DNA of 64,000 nt, taken from positions 1,364,001 through 1,428,000 of the forward strand of contig NC_015572.1 of the NCBI RefSeq assembly GCF_000214665.1. The letters run 5' to 3'. The stretch is from Methylomonas methanica MC09. GTDB taxonomy: Bacteria; Pseudomonadota; Gammaproteobacteria; Methylococcales; Methylomonadaceae. Below are positions 9,116 to 18,815 of this stretch, in pieces (position 1 is the stretch's first letter; every line of letters begins with the position of its first letter). Under the pieces are notes generated by a model. It did no database searches. It worked only from the letters and a program-made list of their open reading frames with translations, and had not been told where the DNA came from. The position numbers were made by a program, and so were the translations under genes.

Positions 9116-10020
9116 CAGGTCTTGCAATCAAGCAAATATAGTCTATGCTAACAGCCATGGCAAGACCACTCAGATTAGAATTGGCAGGCGGGTTGTATCA
9201 TGTGACGTCGCGAGGCAATGCGCGGAACGCGATATACCTTGATGATGAAGACCGATTGAACTGGCTCGAATTGTTCAATGAAGTTTGCGCCCGGTTTAAT
9301 TGGGTTTGCCATGCCTATTGTTTGATGAGCAATCATTACCATGTGGTGGTGGAGACGGTAGAAGGGAATTTATCCAAGTGTATGCGCCAGTTGAATGGCG
9401 TTTACACACAAACCTTTAACCGTCGGCATCGGCGCGTCGGCCATGTATTTCAAGGACGCTATAAAGCCATCTTGGTGGAAAAAGACAGCTATTTGCTCGA
9501 GTTGTCCCGTTACGTGGTATTGAATCCGGTACGCGCGCTGATGGTGAATGATGTAGCGGATTGGCCTTGGAGTAGTTATCGGGCGACGGTTGCTCAAGCG
9601 CCGCCGTTGCAATGCTTGCAAGTTGCGTGGTTGTTGCGGCAATTTGGTTTGAATCGAGCGCAAGCGATGGAACGCTATCAAAACTTTGTCAGGGCAGGCG
9701 TCGGTTTGCCGCCTGTTTGGGAAGGGCTTAGAAATCAGATTTTCCTGGGCGATAAGCCGTTTGTGGAAAAGCTGCAAAGGCAAATTAGCGTCGAATCACA
9801 AGATCTGAAAGAAATTCCCAAAGCGCAACGCAGACCTTTGGGCAGGCCGCTAAGCGACTATGTCGAAACTATCCCCGATACGAAACAGGGAATAAGACAG
9901 GCTTATGAGACTGGCGATTATACGATGCAGCAAATCGCGGATGCTTTCGGCGTGCATTATTCGACAGTCAGTAGGGCGGTCAAAAAAAAGGGTTTTCGAA
10001 ATGCTTGATTGCAAGACCTG
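9116..10020 (+). mobile_element. RAYT unit bounded by 19-bp inverted repeats
   Basis: CAGGTCTTGCAATCAAGCA at 9116-9134 is an exact reverse complement of 10002-10020, and the pair encloses the RAYT gene. The right repeat overlaps the stop codon. The left repeat also occurs, with one change, ahead of the broken copy at 6581-6599, so the repeat travels with the gene. RAYTs normally mobilise REP palindromes. Here the gene itself looks like a mobile cassette. Confidence 0.8.
9157..10008 (+). CDS. REP-associated tyrosine transposase, IS200-like (RAYT)
   Basis: This is a Y1 HUH single-strand transposase. The N-terminus MARPLRLELAGGLYHVTSRGN is the family hallmark. The HUH motif is SNHYHVVVET (about residue 50), followed by GHVFQGRYKAILVE, and YVVLNPVRA carries the region around the catalytic tyrosine. 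The C-terminus adds a helix-turn-helix (MQQIADAFGVHYSTVSRAVK). The start at 9157 is preferred over the ATG at 9145 because the family starts at MARPLRL and the fragment at 6622 has only that ATG. The frame is intact. Confidence 0.9.
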   Translation: MARPLRLELAGGLYHVTSRGNARNAIYLDDEDRLNWLELFNEVCARFNWVCHAYCLMSNHYHVVVETVEGNLSKCMRQLNGVYTQTFNRRHRRVGHVFQGRYKAILVEKDSYLLELSRYVVLNPVRALMVNDVADWPWSSYRATVAQAPPLQCLQVAWLLRQFGLNRAQAMERYQNFVRAGVGLPPVWEGLRNQIFLGDKPFVEKLQRQISVESQDLKEIPKAQRRPLGRPLSDYVETIPDTKQGIRQAYETGDYTMQQIADAFGVHYSTVSRAVKKKGFRNA

Positions 10021-10162
10021 CTGCCTTTTTCATGCTCTCTGCCCCAGTTATTTATTTGCCCTTCGCGGCTGTGTTAAGTCTTTCGCGAATTAGGCAAATT
10101 CTGCTGGTAAGGGGAATATTTGCTGCTATAACTATTCGGAGTTTATCCAATCACCGGAAGTA

Positions 10163-10633
10163 TTGGTTACATACGGAGAGTTTGATGAAAGAATATACCC
10201 ATATACCCATATATGCATAGATAAAGGTGGAGTCGGCTTGGCGACACTTCAGGCCGATTTCGACCTCAATGGTATTCAAACAGCCAAGCAGCGAGGAATC
10301 GTATTAGCAACCGGTTCCGTGAAACTACAACACGATATTCACGTGTTTTTATGGGATGACTCGGCGGCGGGAGTAAAAGGGCGCCGTGGTATTGAGGCAG
10401 CCGGAAATTGTTTTTTAGTCCGGGTGCGTTGGCCGCACTTGACAGAACCGGGTGTGATTTTTTCTGGTACTCTCGCCGGCGATGGTGGACACGCCGGCCC
10501 TCCCGCAGGTGTGTCGACTAATGGCGCATGGGCATTTAAAGGTGCGATTCCGAGAAAATATTGTTATATCGAAGGAATAGATACGCCGACTAAACCAGGG
10601 TTTGAAAATTGGCGTTCCGGTAAAGGATGGTAG
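10163..10633 (+). CDS. hypothetical protein (about 156 aa, start uncertain)
   Basis: I do not recognise this protein. The frame is open from 10094 to 10633 but has no ATG near its beginning. TTG at 10163 is the best available start, without a clear Shine-Dalgarno. The product has no signal peptide or membrane segment and contains several short aromatic and glycine-rich stretches (DIHVFLWDD, GTLAGDGGHAGPPAG). It sits between the RAYT unit and the epimerase gene and may be the 3' remnant of a longer gene disrupted on its left. Confidence 0.4.
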   Translation: MVTYGEFDERIYPYTHICIDKGGVGLATLQADFDLNGIQTAKQRGIVLATGSVKLQHDIHVFLWDDSAAGVKGRRGIEAAGNCFLVRVRWPHLTEPGVIFSGTLAGDGGHAGPPAGVSTNGAWAFKGAIPRKYCYIEGIDTPTKPGFENWRSGKGW

Positions 10634-10809
10634 GAAGTCTAGCGCTGCGCGCGGCGTACCGTAATTGATACGGTTAAACTTGTTTGCTCTTGGAAAACGA
10701 TACGCGATGCATATTCTACCCGGCTAAACAGATATACGGCGATTAGTCTGAGACCGGGATTTGAGTTGTCTGCAAGAACAATTCTAAAAGCTCAAGGGTA
10801 CGTCGACAA

Positions 10810-11817
10810 TTATTGCCGGTAATATTCTCTATACCAAGTCACGAAACGCTCTATGCCTTGTTCTATCGTGGTGCTGGGTTTGTAACCGACATCGGTTACC
10901 AAGGCTTCTACATCCGCGTAGGTATCCGGCACGTCGCCGGGTTGTAACGGCAGCAGATTCTTTTCCGCCGTTTTGCCTAAAAAACGTTCCAAGGTTTCAA
11001 TGTACGCCAGTAATTCCACCGGATTTTGGTTGCCGATATTGTAAACCCGCCATGGGGATTTACTGGTGCCGGGGTCCGGTTTCCCGCCGCTCCAGTCCGG
11101 GTTGGCTCGGGCGGTATGATCCAGGGTTCTTATCACGCCTTCGACAATGTCGTCGATATAAGTGAAGTCGCGCCGGTGTTTGCCGTAATTAAATACATCT
11201 ATCGGCTTACCCGCCAAAATTGCCTTGGTAAACAGAAACAGCGCCATATCGGGTCGGCCCCACGGGCCGTATACGGTAAAGAAACGTAGACCTGTGGTCG
11301 GCAACTGGTACAGATTGCTGTACGTATGCGCCATTAACTCGTTGGCTTTTTTGGATGCGGCATACAGGCTAAGTGGATGGTCGACATTATCGTGTACCGA
11401 AAAGGGCATCGATTCGTTGGCGCCATAAACCGAGCTGCTGGATGCGTACACCAAATGCTCCACACCGTTGTGCCGGCAACCTTCCAGGATATTGATAAAG
11501 CCGACTATGTTGCTGTCAATGTAGGCATGCGGGTTTTCCAGCGAGTAGCGCACGCCGGCCTGGGCTGCCAGATTGACCACTTTTTGCGGCCGATGTTTTT
11601 TAAACGCCGCTTCCATTCCCGCTCTGTCGGCGATATCCAATCTGACATCGGTAAACGCGGCATGGTCCTTAATACGGGCTAGCCGGTTGATCTTCAGATT
11701 GACGTCATAATAGTCGTTGAGATTATCGATGCCGATGACTTCGTCGCCGCGCTCCAGCAAGCGTAAAGCCAGATGATTGCCAATAAAGCCAGCAGTGCCG
11801 GTAACCATGATTTTCAT
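10810..11817 (-). CDS. NAD-dependent epimerase, probably UDP-glucuronate 4-epimerase (335 aa)
   Basis: This short-chain dehydrogenase would convert UDP-glucuronate to UDP-galacturonate for surface polysaccharide synthesis. The Rossmann motif is TGTAGFIG at residues 6-13. The active-site residues are in ASSSSVYG and YAASKKA (Tyr-x3-Lys), and [16 protein letters not shown] together with [14 protein letters not shown] is typical of the CapI/WcaG uronate epimerase subgroup. The length matches. It lies 3 bases after the nucleotide-sugar dehydrogenase gene, so the two form an operon supplying an activated uronic acid. The exact sugar (glucuronate or an N-acetyl derivative) is not certain. Confidence 0.87.
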   Translation of the reverse strand: MKIMVTGTAGFIGNHLALRLLERGDEVIGIDNLNDYYDVNLKINRLARIKDHAAFTDVRLDIADRAGMEAAFKKHRPQKVVNLAAQAGVRYSLENPHAYIDSNIVGFINILEGCRHNGVEHLVYASSSSVYGANESMPFSVHDNVDHPLSLYAASKKANELMAHTYSNLYQLPTTGLRFFTVYGPWGRPDMALFLFTKAILAGKPIDVFNYGKHRRDFTYIDDIVEGVIRTLDHTARANPDWSGGKPDPGTSKSPWRVYNIGNQNPVELLAYIETLERFLGKTAEKNLLPLQPGDVPDTYADVEALVTDVGYKPSTTIEQGIERFVTWYREYYRQ

Positions 11818-11820
11818 TAA

Positions 11821-13092
11821 TTACAGTCTCGCGTCGGTTAGTTCAGCCGGGAATAAGTATTTTAAGTCGTAAATGATGGACTGCTCCTTGCCCAGTGCGC
11901 GGATGTCGTTGATCGGCATTTCCTTGAATTCCTCGTGCGCGACGGCCAATATCATGGCATCGTATTTACCTCTGCTAGGTTGTACGATGGGGCGTATGCC
12001 ATATTCTTCGAAAGTCTCGTCGCCGTTGACCCAAGGGTCGTAAACGTCCACGGTGATACCGTAGGTTTTCAGTTCCGCCACAATATCCACTACCCGGGTG
12101 TTGCGGATATCCGGACAGTTTTCCTTAAAAGTCAGGCCCATGATCAATACTCGGGCGTCTTGCACCTGGATGCGCTTTTTCAGCATCAACTTGATCAGTT
12201 GCGAAACAACATACGCGCCCATGCTGTCATTGATGCGGCGGCCGGATAGAATCACTTCCGGATTATAGCCGATGGCTTGCGCTTTATGGGTCAGATAATA
12301 GGGGTCGACGCCGATACAGTGGCCGCCGACCAAGCCGGGCCGAAACGGTAAAAAATTCCATTTGGTGCCGGCTGCCAGCAACACTTCCTCGGTATCGATG
12401 CTTAATTTGTTAAAAATCAGTGCCAGTTCGTTGATCAAGGCGATATTGACGTCGCGCTGGGTGTTTTCGATGACTTTAGCGGCTTCGGCTACCTTGATGC
12501 TGCTGGCTTTGTGCGTCCCGGCCGTGATGATGCTTTTATAAAGTTGGTCGACTTTTTCGGCAATCTCCGGGGTTGAACCGGATGTGACTTTTAAGATATT
12601 CGTTACCCGATGTTGTTTATCGCCCGGGTTGATCCGCTCGGGGCTGTAACCCACATAAAAATCCCGGTTGAATTTCAATCCGGAGACTTTTTCCAGGATA
12701 GGTACGCACACTTCTTCAGTGGCGCCGGGGTAAACGGTGGATTCGTAAATGACAATATCGTCGGCTTTAATGACTTGTCCCAGCAGGTCGCTGGCTTTTT
12801 GCAGCGGGGTTAAATCCGGCTGCTTGTGCTCATTAATTGGCGTGGGTACCGTGACGATATAAACAGTACAATCGGCAATGTCCTGCATGTGAGAACTGTA
12901 TGTCAGCTGGGTGGCTTCCGCGAGTTCCGCCGAACTGACCTCCAGGGTATGGTCATTACCGGATTGCAGTTCGGTGATGCGGTGATGATTAATGTCAAAA
13001 CCCACAGTCGGATATTTTTGCCCAAACTCCACGGCCAGGGGCAAGCCAACATAGCCCAAGCCTATCATGCCGATTTTGATGTTATTTAGCAT
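11821..13092 (-). CDS. nucleotide-sugar 6-dehydrogenase, VipA/TviB/WbpO type (423 aa)
   Basis: This enzyme oxidises C6 of a UDP-hexose or UDP-N-acetylhexosamine to the uronic acid with two NAD+. The N-terminal NAD domain has [14 protein letters not shown] (residues 11-24). The middle domain carries [10 protein letters not shown] and [19 protein letters not shown], and the catalytic cysteine is in [16 protein letters not shown]. The C-terminal UDP-binding domain has [16 protein letters not shown]. The pattern is closer to Vi-antigen TviB/WbpO (UDP-GlcNAc or UDP-GalNAc) than to UDP-glucose dehydrogenase. Together with the epimerase it would make a capsule or exopolysaccharide precursor. Confidence 0.88.
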   Translation of the reverse strand: MLNNIKIGMIGLGYVGLPLAVEFGQKYPTVGFDINHHRITELQSGNDHTLEVSSAELAEATQLTYSSHMQDIADCTVYIVTVPTPINEHKQPDLTPLQKASDLLGQVIKADDIVIYESTVYPGATEEVCVPILEKVSGLKFNRDFYVGYSPERINPGDKQHRVTNILKVTSGSTPEIAEKVDQLYKSIITAGTHKASSIKVAEAAKVIENTQRDVNIALINELALIFNKLSIDTEEVLLAAGTKWNFLPFRPGLVGGHCIGVDPYYLTHKAQAIGYNPEVILSGRRINDSMGAYVVSQLIKLMLKKRIQVQDARVLIMGLTFKENCPDIRNTRVVDIVAELKTYGITVDVYDPWVNGDETFEEYGIRPIVQPSRGKYDAMILAVAHEEFKEMPINDIRALGKEQSIIYDLKYLFPAELTDARL

Positions 13093-13135
13093 AGTTTTGC
13101 CACTCCTGTTCTGTCCGCATGCAAGAAGATGAAAA

Positions 13136-13753
13136 TTATTTTTTAGCTATACAACCCCAGGCTGTAAGCCAAGCTTGCGATTGGTAGCTGTCGGCCGATT
13201 TGGGTAAGGCGCCGCTCAAGACCATAAGCAAGGTTTGATTGATTATGCCAAAAAAATAACAGTAAGCTAAAAGGTAGTCGATGGATTTAATTTCGCCTTC
13301 TTTAATGCCGTTTTGGATAATGCGCTTGATTTTAGTAAATGCCGGGGTATCCATTAACGGTGTCGAGTCAGGCAAAAAGTCTTCTGTTTTTACAAACAAT
13401 AAAAATTGAATGATTTCCGGCGCATCTTCGGTCAATTTGAACAACAGATCGACAATCTCGCGCAATTGTTCGGAGGCTTTGCGGTTTCTGCGGCGGATGT
13501 CGTCTATGGAAATGCTGAAGCTATCGAGGATATTGTCGCGCAACGTTTCCGCAATGGCCTGCTTGGTCTTGAAAAATTGATAAATACCGCTGGTTGTTTT
13601 TAAGCCTACCGCGTCTTTGATATCCGTTAACGACGTATTGGAATACCCTTTTTGGGCGAAAAGTTTTAAGGCTGCCTGTAAAACTTCATCTTGGCTCAAA
13701 GTTTTATTAGGGGCGGTTTCAATTTCGGGTTCTGTTATTATTTCTTGTTCCAT
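13136..13753 (-). CDS. TetR/AcrR family transcriptional regulator (205 aa)
   Basis: The N-terminal TetR helix-turn-helix spans about residues 20-65 ([20 protein letters not shown], then [22 protein letters not shown]). The remainder is an all-helical ligand-binding domain with no recognisable family signature. It is on the same strand as the sugar genes downstream, 43 bases ahead of them, so it may be cotranscribed or may regulate them. The ligand is unknown. Confidence 0.85.
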   Translation of the reverse strand: MEQEIITEPEIETAPNKTLSQDEVLQAALKLFAQKGYSNTSLTDIKDAVGLKTTSGIYQFFKTKQAIAETLRDNILDSFSISIDDIRRRNRKASEQLREIVDLLFKLTEDAPEIIQFLLFVKTEDFLPDSTPLMDTPAFTKIKRIIQNGIKEGEIKSIDYLLAYCYFFGIINQTLLMVLSGALPKSADSYQSQAWLTAWGCIAKK

Positions 13754-13820
13754 GCTTTTATTTACAGCTTTACCTGCTGTTTAACTCTCTGGTTTGTGCA
13801 GTTTAACGCTGCAATTATTA

Positions 13821-14381
13821 TTATTCTGTAATGGTGTCAAAGGCGGCAATTAAATAATTGACCATCGACCATAACGTTAAGACCGCAGACAAGTATAACA
13901 GCCAGTAGCCCATATCATTGATGGGGAGGCCGAGCAAGTCGTCGCGGTATAGCAGTAAGCTAATGGCCGCCATTTGGGCGGTGGTTTTCCATTTACCTAA
14001 TTGGGATACTTTGACCTTGGCGCGTTGACCGATTTCCGCCATCCATTCCCTTAATGACGCGATAGTGATTTCCCGGCCGATAATGACTGCCGCCGGAATG
14101 GCCAGATAGGGGTTGGCCTCCGCCTGCACGACCAATACCAGCACAAAAGCCACCATTAGTTTATCGGCAACCGGGTCCAGAAACGCGCCGAACGCGGTTT
14201 CCAGATTCAATCTTCGGGCCAGGTAACCGTCCAGCCAATCGGTAAAGCCGGCGAATAAAAAAATGCCGGTACTGACAATGCGGCTGTAATCCCACGGCAA
14301 ATAAAACACAATAGCCAATAACGGAATCATGGCAATGCGTAACAATGTCAGATATGTGGGTAAATTAAATTTAACTGCCAT
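13821..14381 (-). CDS. pgsA: CDP-diacylglycerol-glycerol-3-phosphate 3-phosphatidyltransferase
   Basis: PgsA makes phosphatidylglycerol-phosphate, the committed step to phosphatidylglycerol and cardiolipin, in the inner membrane. The CDP-alcohol phosphotransferase signature is complete: DWLDGYLARRLNLETAFGAFLDPVADK (D-G-x2-A-R-x8-G-x3-D-x3-D). At least four hydrophobic helices are visible. ATG at 14381 (MAVKFNLPTYLTLLR) is chosen because homologues begin there. The longer frame to 14453 only reads through uvrC. The start overlaps the uvrC stop by 11 bases, so translation is probably coupled. Confidence 0.93.
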   Translation of the reverse strand: MAVKFNLPTYLTLLRIAMIPLLAIVFYLPWDYSRIVSTGIFLFAGFTDWLDGYLARRLNLETAFGAFLDPVADKLMVAFVLVLVVQAEANPYLAIPAAVIIGREITIASLREWMAEIGQRAKVKVSQLGKWKTTAQMAAISLLLYRDDLLGLPINDMGYWLLYLSAVLTLWSMVNYLIAAFDTITE

Positions 14382-16212
14382 CTTGATGGTGGAAAGTATC
14401 GTAAATTCGTTGCGCCAATTGCCTGCTAATGCCTTCGATGCTGGCCAAGGCATCTACACCCGCACTGGAAACACCCTGTAAACCGCCAAACTGTTTCAAT
14501 AAAACCTGCCGCCTTTTCGGCCCCAGTCCGGCTATGTCTTCCAACGCGGACTGCTGTTTGGCTTTGCCGCGGCGTTGCCGGTGGCCGGTAATTGCAAACC
14601 GGTGCGCTTCATCACGAATATGCTGAATCAACAGTAGCGCGCTGGCGCCGGGAGAGACGTCCAAAGGCTGATCCTGATTCGGCAAAATGATTTTTTCCAT
14701 GCCCGCCTTGCGGTCCGGTCCCTTGGAAACGCCGACTATCATAACATTGTTTATCTCCAATTCCGCCAATGCCTTTTGCGCCGCCGAGACTTGGCCTTTG
14801 CCGCCGTCTATCAACAAAATGTCCGGCGCCGGGTGTTCGCCCTGTTTCTGACGCCTGAAGCGGCGGAATACCGCCTGATGTATCGCCGCATAATCGTCGC
14901 CGCCGGTGACGCCTTCGATATTAAAGCGCCGATAAGCCGATTTGACCGGGCCTTCGCGGTCGAATACCACGCAGGAAGCCACGGTTTGTTCGCCCTGGGT
15001 ATGGCTGATATCAAAGCATTCCAGACGTTTAGGCACGTCGGCGCAGTGAAATTCCTGCTGCAAACTGAGGAAGCGCGCATACAAACCCTGCTTGTCGGCC
15101 AATTTGGCCGTTAAGGCGCTATCGGCGTTGGTGACAGCCATCTGCAGCCATTTTTGCCGTTCGCCGCGGACATTGTGGCTAATTGCCACGGCATGTTTGG
15201 CTTGTCCGGCCAACACGTCGGACAACAGGGCGGTTTCGGGCAGCGGATGGCTGACAATCAGTTCGTGCGGCACGGTTTTGTCCAGATAATATTGGCTGAT
15301 AAACGCCTGCAAGATCAAGCCGGGATCGTTCTCGTCGCCGGTTTTCGGGAAAAATTGCCGGTTTCCCAGGTTTTGGCCGTTGCGGATAAAAAACACTTGC
15401 ACGCAGGCCAAATCCGCCTTAGCCGTGCAAGCCAAAATATCGACATCGCCTTTCTCGCCCTCGATGAAATGCTTTTCCAGTACCGCTCTCAAGCGTTGAA
15501 TTTGATCCCGGTAGGCGGCGGCCTGTTCGAATTCCAGTGCAGTGGCGGCGGTTTCCATTTTTTGCACCAGTTGATCGACCAATTGACCGCCTTGTCCCTC
15601 CAAAAACAAAATCGTGCTGTCGACGTCGATTTGGTAATCCTGTTTGCTGATCAAGCCGACGCAGGGTGCGGTGCAGCGTTCGATTTGATGCTGCAGGCAG
15701 GGACGGGAGCGGGCGTTGTAGTAGGAGTCCTCGCATTGGCGTACCGGAAAGATTTTCTGCAGTAGTTTTAAGGTTTCCTTAACCGCGCTGGCGCTGGGGT
15801 AAGGACCGAAATAACGGCCTTTGCGCTTTTTGGCGCCACGGTGATACGACAGTTGCGGAAAGTCGTGAAAACTGGAAATGAATACATAAGGGTAGGATTT
15901 GTCGTCGCGCAAGCTGATGTTGTAACGCGGTTTATGGCGTTTAATCAGTTGGCTTTCCAATAACAAGGCTTCGCCTTCGGTATGCGTAACGGTGACTTCG
16001 ATCCCGCATACCTTCGCGACCATGGCCGACTGCTTGGGCGACACTGCATTGCTGCGGAAATAACTCGAGACCCGGTTTTTCAGGTTTTTGGCCTTGCCGA
16101 TGTAAATGATTTCGCCCTTGGCGTCCAGCATCTTATAGATGCCGGGACGCTGGGTCAGGGTCTTTAAAAAGGCTTTGGCATCAAAATCGGCTGCTACAAC
16201 GGCGTCGTTCAT
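14371..16212 (-). CDS. uvrC: excinuclease ABC subunit C
   Basis: UvrC makes both incisions of nucleotide excision repair. Residues 18-100 are the GIY-YIG nuclease (PGIYKML, EIIYIGKAKNLKNRV) for the 3' cut, and CEDSYYNARSRPCL lies in the Cys-containing linker. The UVR motif near residue 210 (LEFEQAAAYRDQIQRL) binds UvrB. The RNase H-like nuclease for the 5' cut starts near 400 (ECFDISHTQGEQTVAS, later LIDGGKGQ). A helix-hairpin-helix pair closes the protein. The length (613) is normal. The coupling uvrC-pgsA is common in gammaproteobacteria. Confidence 0.97.
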   Translation of the reverse strand: MNDAVVAADFDAKAFLKTLTQRPGIYKMLDAKGEIIYIGKAKNLKNRVSSYFRSNAVSPKQSAMVAKVCGIEVTVTHTEGEALLLESQLIKRHKPRYNISLRDDKSYPYVFISSFHDFPQLSYHRGAKKRKGRYFGPYPSASAVKETLKLLQKIFPVRQCEDSYYNARSRPCLQHQIERCTAPCVGLISKQDYQIDVDSTILFLEGQGGQLVDQLVQKMETAATALEFEQAAAYRDQIQRLRAVLEKHFIEGEKGDVDILACTAKADLACVQVFFIRNGQNLGNRQFFPKTGDENDPGLILQAFISQYYLDKTVPHELIVSHPLPETALLSDVLAGQAKHAVAISHNVRGERQKWLQMAVTNADSALTAKLADKQGLYARFLSLQQEFHCADVPKRLECFDISHTQGEQTVASCVVFDREGPVKSAYRRFNIEGVTGGDDYAAIHQAVFRRFRRQKQGEHPAPDILLIDGGKGQVSAAQKALAELEINNVMIVGVSKGPDRKAGMEKIILPNQDQPLDVSPGASALLLIQHIRDEAHRFAITGHRQRRGKAKQQSALEDIAGLGPKRRQVLLKQFGGLQGVSSAGVDALASIEGISRQLAQRIYDTFHHQDGS

Positions 16213-16217
16213 GGAAA

Positions 16218-16856
16218 TCAGGCCAGCAAATCCCTAATGTCGGCAAACACCGCAGCCAGCATTTCCATGCTCAAGCGTTTGGTTTGCACGTTATAGCGGC
16301 TGCAATGGTAAGAGCTGACCAGTTTATTGCTATCCGGCAGGTCGTATAGCGTGTGGTGGCCGAATTTGGCAGTGGTCACCTTCAAGCCATACGCGCGCAA
16401 CACCGCTTGGTGGGCGATATTGCCCAAAGCCAGAATCACCGAATGTTTCGGCAGGGTTTTAATTTCCGCCGCCAGATAAGGGTTGCACTGTTTGATTTCG
16501 TCGCCGGTGGGCTTGTTTTGCGGCGGCAGGCATTTGACGGCGTTAGTGATGCGGCAATTGCTTAACTGCAAACCGTCCGCCAGTGAGGTTGATTCCAGTT
16601 GGTTACTGAAACCGAAATCGTACAACGCTTTATATAACAGTAAGCCGGCATAATCGCCGGTAAACGGCCGGCCGCTGGCGTTGGCGCCGTGCATGCCGGG
16701 CGCCAGGCCGACGATTAACAACCGCGCATCGGGATCGCCGAACGGCGCGACCGGCAGGGCATGATAGTCGGGGTGCTTTAGTTTGACGTCGTCCAGGAAA
16801 TTGGCCAGTCGAGGACATAGTCGGCAGGATTGCTTGAAGTAGGCGGAGTGGGGCAT
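16218..16856 (-). CDS. family 5 uracil-DNA glycosylase (UdgB-like)
   Basis: This glycosylase removes uracil and related deaminated bases from DNA. Motif 1 is GLAPGMHGANASGRPFTGD, characteristic of family 5, which lacks the catalytic acid of family 1. The motif 3 region is SSYHCSRYN with the conserved His. NAVKCLPPQNKPT and an N-terminal Cys pair (CRLCPRL) would help hold an iron-sulfur cluster. The ATG at 16856 (MPHSAYFKQSCRLC) is preferred; a GTG at 16982 would add 42 residues with no family similarity. It sits 5 bases upstream of uvrC, making a small DNA-repair operon. Confidence 0.85.
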   Translation of the reverse strand: MPHSAYFKQSCRLCPRLANFLDDVKLKHPDYHALPVAPFGDPDARLLIVGLAPGMHGANASGRPFTGDYAGLLLYKALYDFGFSNQLESTSLADGLQLSNCRITNAVKCLPPQNKPTGDEIKQCNPYLAAEIKTLPKHSVILALGNIAHQAVLRAYGLKVTTAKFGHHTLYDLPDSNKLVSSYHCSRYNVQTKRLSMEMLAAVFADIRDLLA

Positions 16857-16993
16857 GGTTGGCTGTTTGATTGAAATCGGTAGGATTTTACCCGATTGGA
16901 CAGCAGATTGGGTCGCCGCTCCGACGAGTGAGTTTAACCCGGTTCGCAAACCGGCAACTGCGGTCGTATTTTCGATACTCACTTCATCAGCGC

Positions 16994-17482
16994 CTACGGG
17001 CTGTCAAATGCCTTTGGTAGCAGAAAATGCAACGGATGTTCGATACTGCAGGAAGAGAGGGCGTCGTTTAGCGGATACCGTTGCAGTTTTGCTTTTACCT
17101 GCTGCAGCTCATATTGATTGAGCGATTGAAAACCGCGGCCATAACGCCAGCCATAGCCCCAGCGGTACCAAGTCGGAAACACCGGCGATCCGCCCAGACG
17201 GACGCCGAAATACATGGTTTCGGCTAGCAGCGTACTGCCTGTTTTCTGTAATACGCAGTCGCGCAGGCTTTCGTCGGCCCGTTGTTTTTGTTTGCGGTTG
17301 CCGCCCTGCCAGTACGCGATATCGTGGGCGATACAGCAATCGCACCATAAATCCGCTTGGCTAAAGGTGCCGTCGGGGAACTGCGAACAGCCGTCGCTGC
17401 TGAAGTCGTCCAACGGCTCGGCAACTGCCACGTTTAGCATTGTCAGTAAAGCTATTAAGGTGTGCCAGTTGCCGCTGCGCAT
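16994..17482 (-). CDS. secreted phospholipase A2-like protein (162 aa)
   Basis: Residues 1-21 are a signal peptide (hydrophobic core ending AVA). The mature part contains DGCSQFPDG followed by WCDCCIAHDIAYWQGG, in which the Cys-Cys-x2-His-Asp block (C49, C50, H53, D54) matches the catalytic His-Asp pair of secreted phospholipases A2, and further cysteines follow (ESLRDC). Periplasmic or membrane-surface lipid hydrolysis is inferred from this motif; the family is usually left unnamed in genomes. The gene is 2 bases downstream of a polytopic membrane protein gene and completes a PspA-like operon. Confidence 0.68.
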   Translation of the reverse strand: MRSGNWHTLIALLTMLNVAVAEPLDDFSSDGCSQFPDGTFSQADLWCDCCIAHDIAYWQGGNRKQKQRADESLRDCVLQKTGSTLLAETMYFGVRLGGSPVFPTWYRWGYGWRYGRGFQSLNQYELQQVKAKLQRYPLNDALSSCSIEHPLHFLLPKAFDSP

Positions 17483-17484
17483 GG

Positions 17485-18804
17485 TTAATTCCAGTTTTTC
17501 AATTGGCTAAAATAATAGCGGGTTTTCGCCATGATCAGCTTATCCTTGCTTTCAAGATAAGAAGCCAACAAGATCACCGATAAGCCAAGCACGATGGAAC
17601 TGATCCAGGGTGTGCTGGCGTAAAGGTTTACCGCATAGTCCCAGTAGAACAAAAAGCCGCCGGCTACACAGAGGTTGCCGCTAAAAAAGGGTGCTTTTTC
17701 CCGGTATTGCAGGCCGGCGACGCTTAGAAATAGGCCGGCTGCAATAGTCAGGATCGGCGCCAGGGCTTGCTGATTCAGCATCGCGCCAAAAGTAAGGCCT
17801 ACGATCAGCAGGGAGGCGATGAATCGATAGAAACGGGCGTGATATTTCACGTGGCCGGATAAGGCAAACAAGATAAGCGCTATCGGCAAAAATACGCCGA
17901 AATTCCGCTCGGAAAACAGTTTAAACTGCTCGAGTACGATCAACCAGATGCCGATGGCGGCCAGCGTACCTATCCATTGGCAACTATAGAGAATAAAGCC
18001 GGCCTGTGTGTAGCGCTTGATGTCTAAGATGCAGTACGCCACCACGATAGCGGATAACACCATGGCCAACAGATAGGAGGTCGGATGCAGTAGGCTGCGG
18101 CCGATGATGATCCATAACGGTAGACTCATTAAGGCGCGTGCCGCCAAGCCTTCCGCCAGACGCATGCTGCTATCATGATGCAGGCGTTGCTCGCTGTAGC
18201 GTAGCAGCATAAACAGACCGGCAATAATGCAGGCAATCAACGTGCCGTCGCGTACCGGTAGCAATAACAAGGCATTGGCCGTAACCGAGGTCCACAATAG
18301 GGTGGGTAAATGTTTGCGTGCCAGCATCGCGAAGCCGGCATAATTAACTGCCACCAATAAGCCCGCGGTAATTAAAAAGTCCAAGCCGATGATTGCCGGA
18401 CTGACGTCGATAAACCGTAACCAGTTGTAAGCGGGCTGCAGCGCCGCCTGACCATGCCAGTAAGCGTAAATCATCGCGCTGACTTGCGATACCTGCACCG
18501 GCAGAAAGGCGGCGCCCAAGCCGAAAAATATCCGAGCCCCTTTGGTTTCCTTGAACAAATAGGCGCAGATAAAACCGCCGCAGCACAGCAATAAAGTAAA
18601 TCCCAAACCGATCCAGTAGCGATAGGCCGGTAACAGATCGGCATGCCCTTGCAGCATGAAACTGATTGCCGATAGCACGATAAGAATTGAACCGACCCAG
18701 CGTAGATAGCGGGTGATGCGGCGGGTAATCTGGGTATTGTCGGTGGCGGGCTCGGTAGCGTGCTCTGAGAGTCCAGCGCTTTCGTTGTATTCTATTGTGT
18801 ACAT
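17485..18804 (-). CDS. polytopic inner-membrane protein of unknown function (439 aa)
   Basis: I do not recognise a named family. After a 35-residue hydrophilic N-terminus the protein is almost entirely hydrophobic, with about 14 predicted transmembrane helices and short loops. A short charged tail (MAKTRYYFSQLKNWN) ends it. No transporter signature or catalytic motif was seen. It lies between the PspA-like gene (11-base gap) and the phospholipase A2-like gene (2-base gap) and is probably translated from the same sigma-54-driven message, which suggests a role at the inner membrane under envelope stress. Confidence 0.75.
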   Translation of the reverse strand: MYTIEYNESAGLSEHATEPATDNTQITRRITRYLRWVGSILIVLSAISFMLQGHADLLPAYRYWIGLGFTLLLCCGGFICAYLFKETKGARIFFGLGAAFLPVQVSQVSAMIYAYWHGQAALQPAYNWLRFIDVSPAIIGLDFLITAGLLVAVNYAGFAMLARKHLPTLLWTSVTANALLLLPVRDGTLIACIIAGLFMLLRYSEQRLHHDSSMRLAEGLAARALMSLPLWIIIGRSLLHPTSYLLAMVLSAIVVAYCILDIKRYTQAGFILYSCQWIGTLAAIGIWLIVLEQFKLFSERNFGVFLPIALILFALSGHVKYHARFYRFIASLLIVGLTFGAMLNQQALAPILTIAAGLFLSVAGLQYREKAPFFSGNLCVAGGFLFYWDYAVNLYASTPWISSIVLGLSVILLASYLESKDKLIMAKTRYYFSQLKNWN

Positions 18805-18815
18805 AAAGGTTCTCC

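Noticed and set aside
8696..9242. Several overlapping frames across the 14-bp array on both strands that encode periodic peptides (for example TAKETRRRKHGEGN)
   Set aside because: They exist only because the 14-bp unit has no stop codon in any frame. They lack ribosome binding sites and family similarity.
16857..16982. 42-residue N-terminal extension of the uracil-DNA glycosylase from a GTG start
   Set aside because: The sequence is not family-like and the conserved Cys-containing start lies just after the ATG at 16856.
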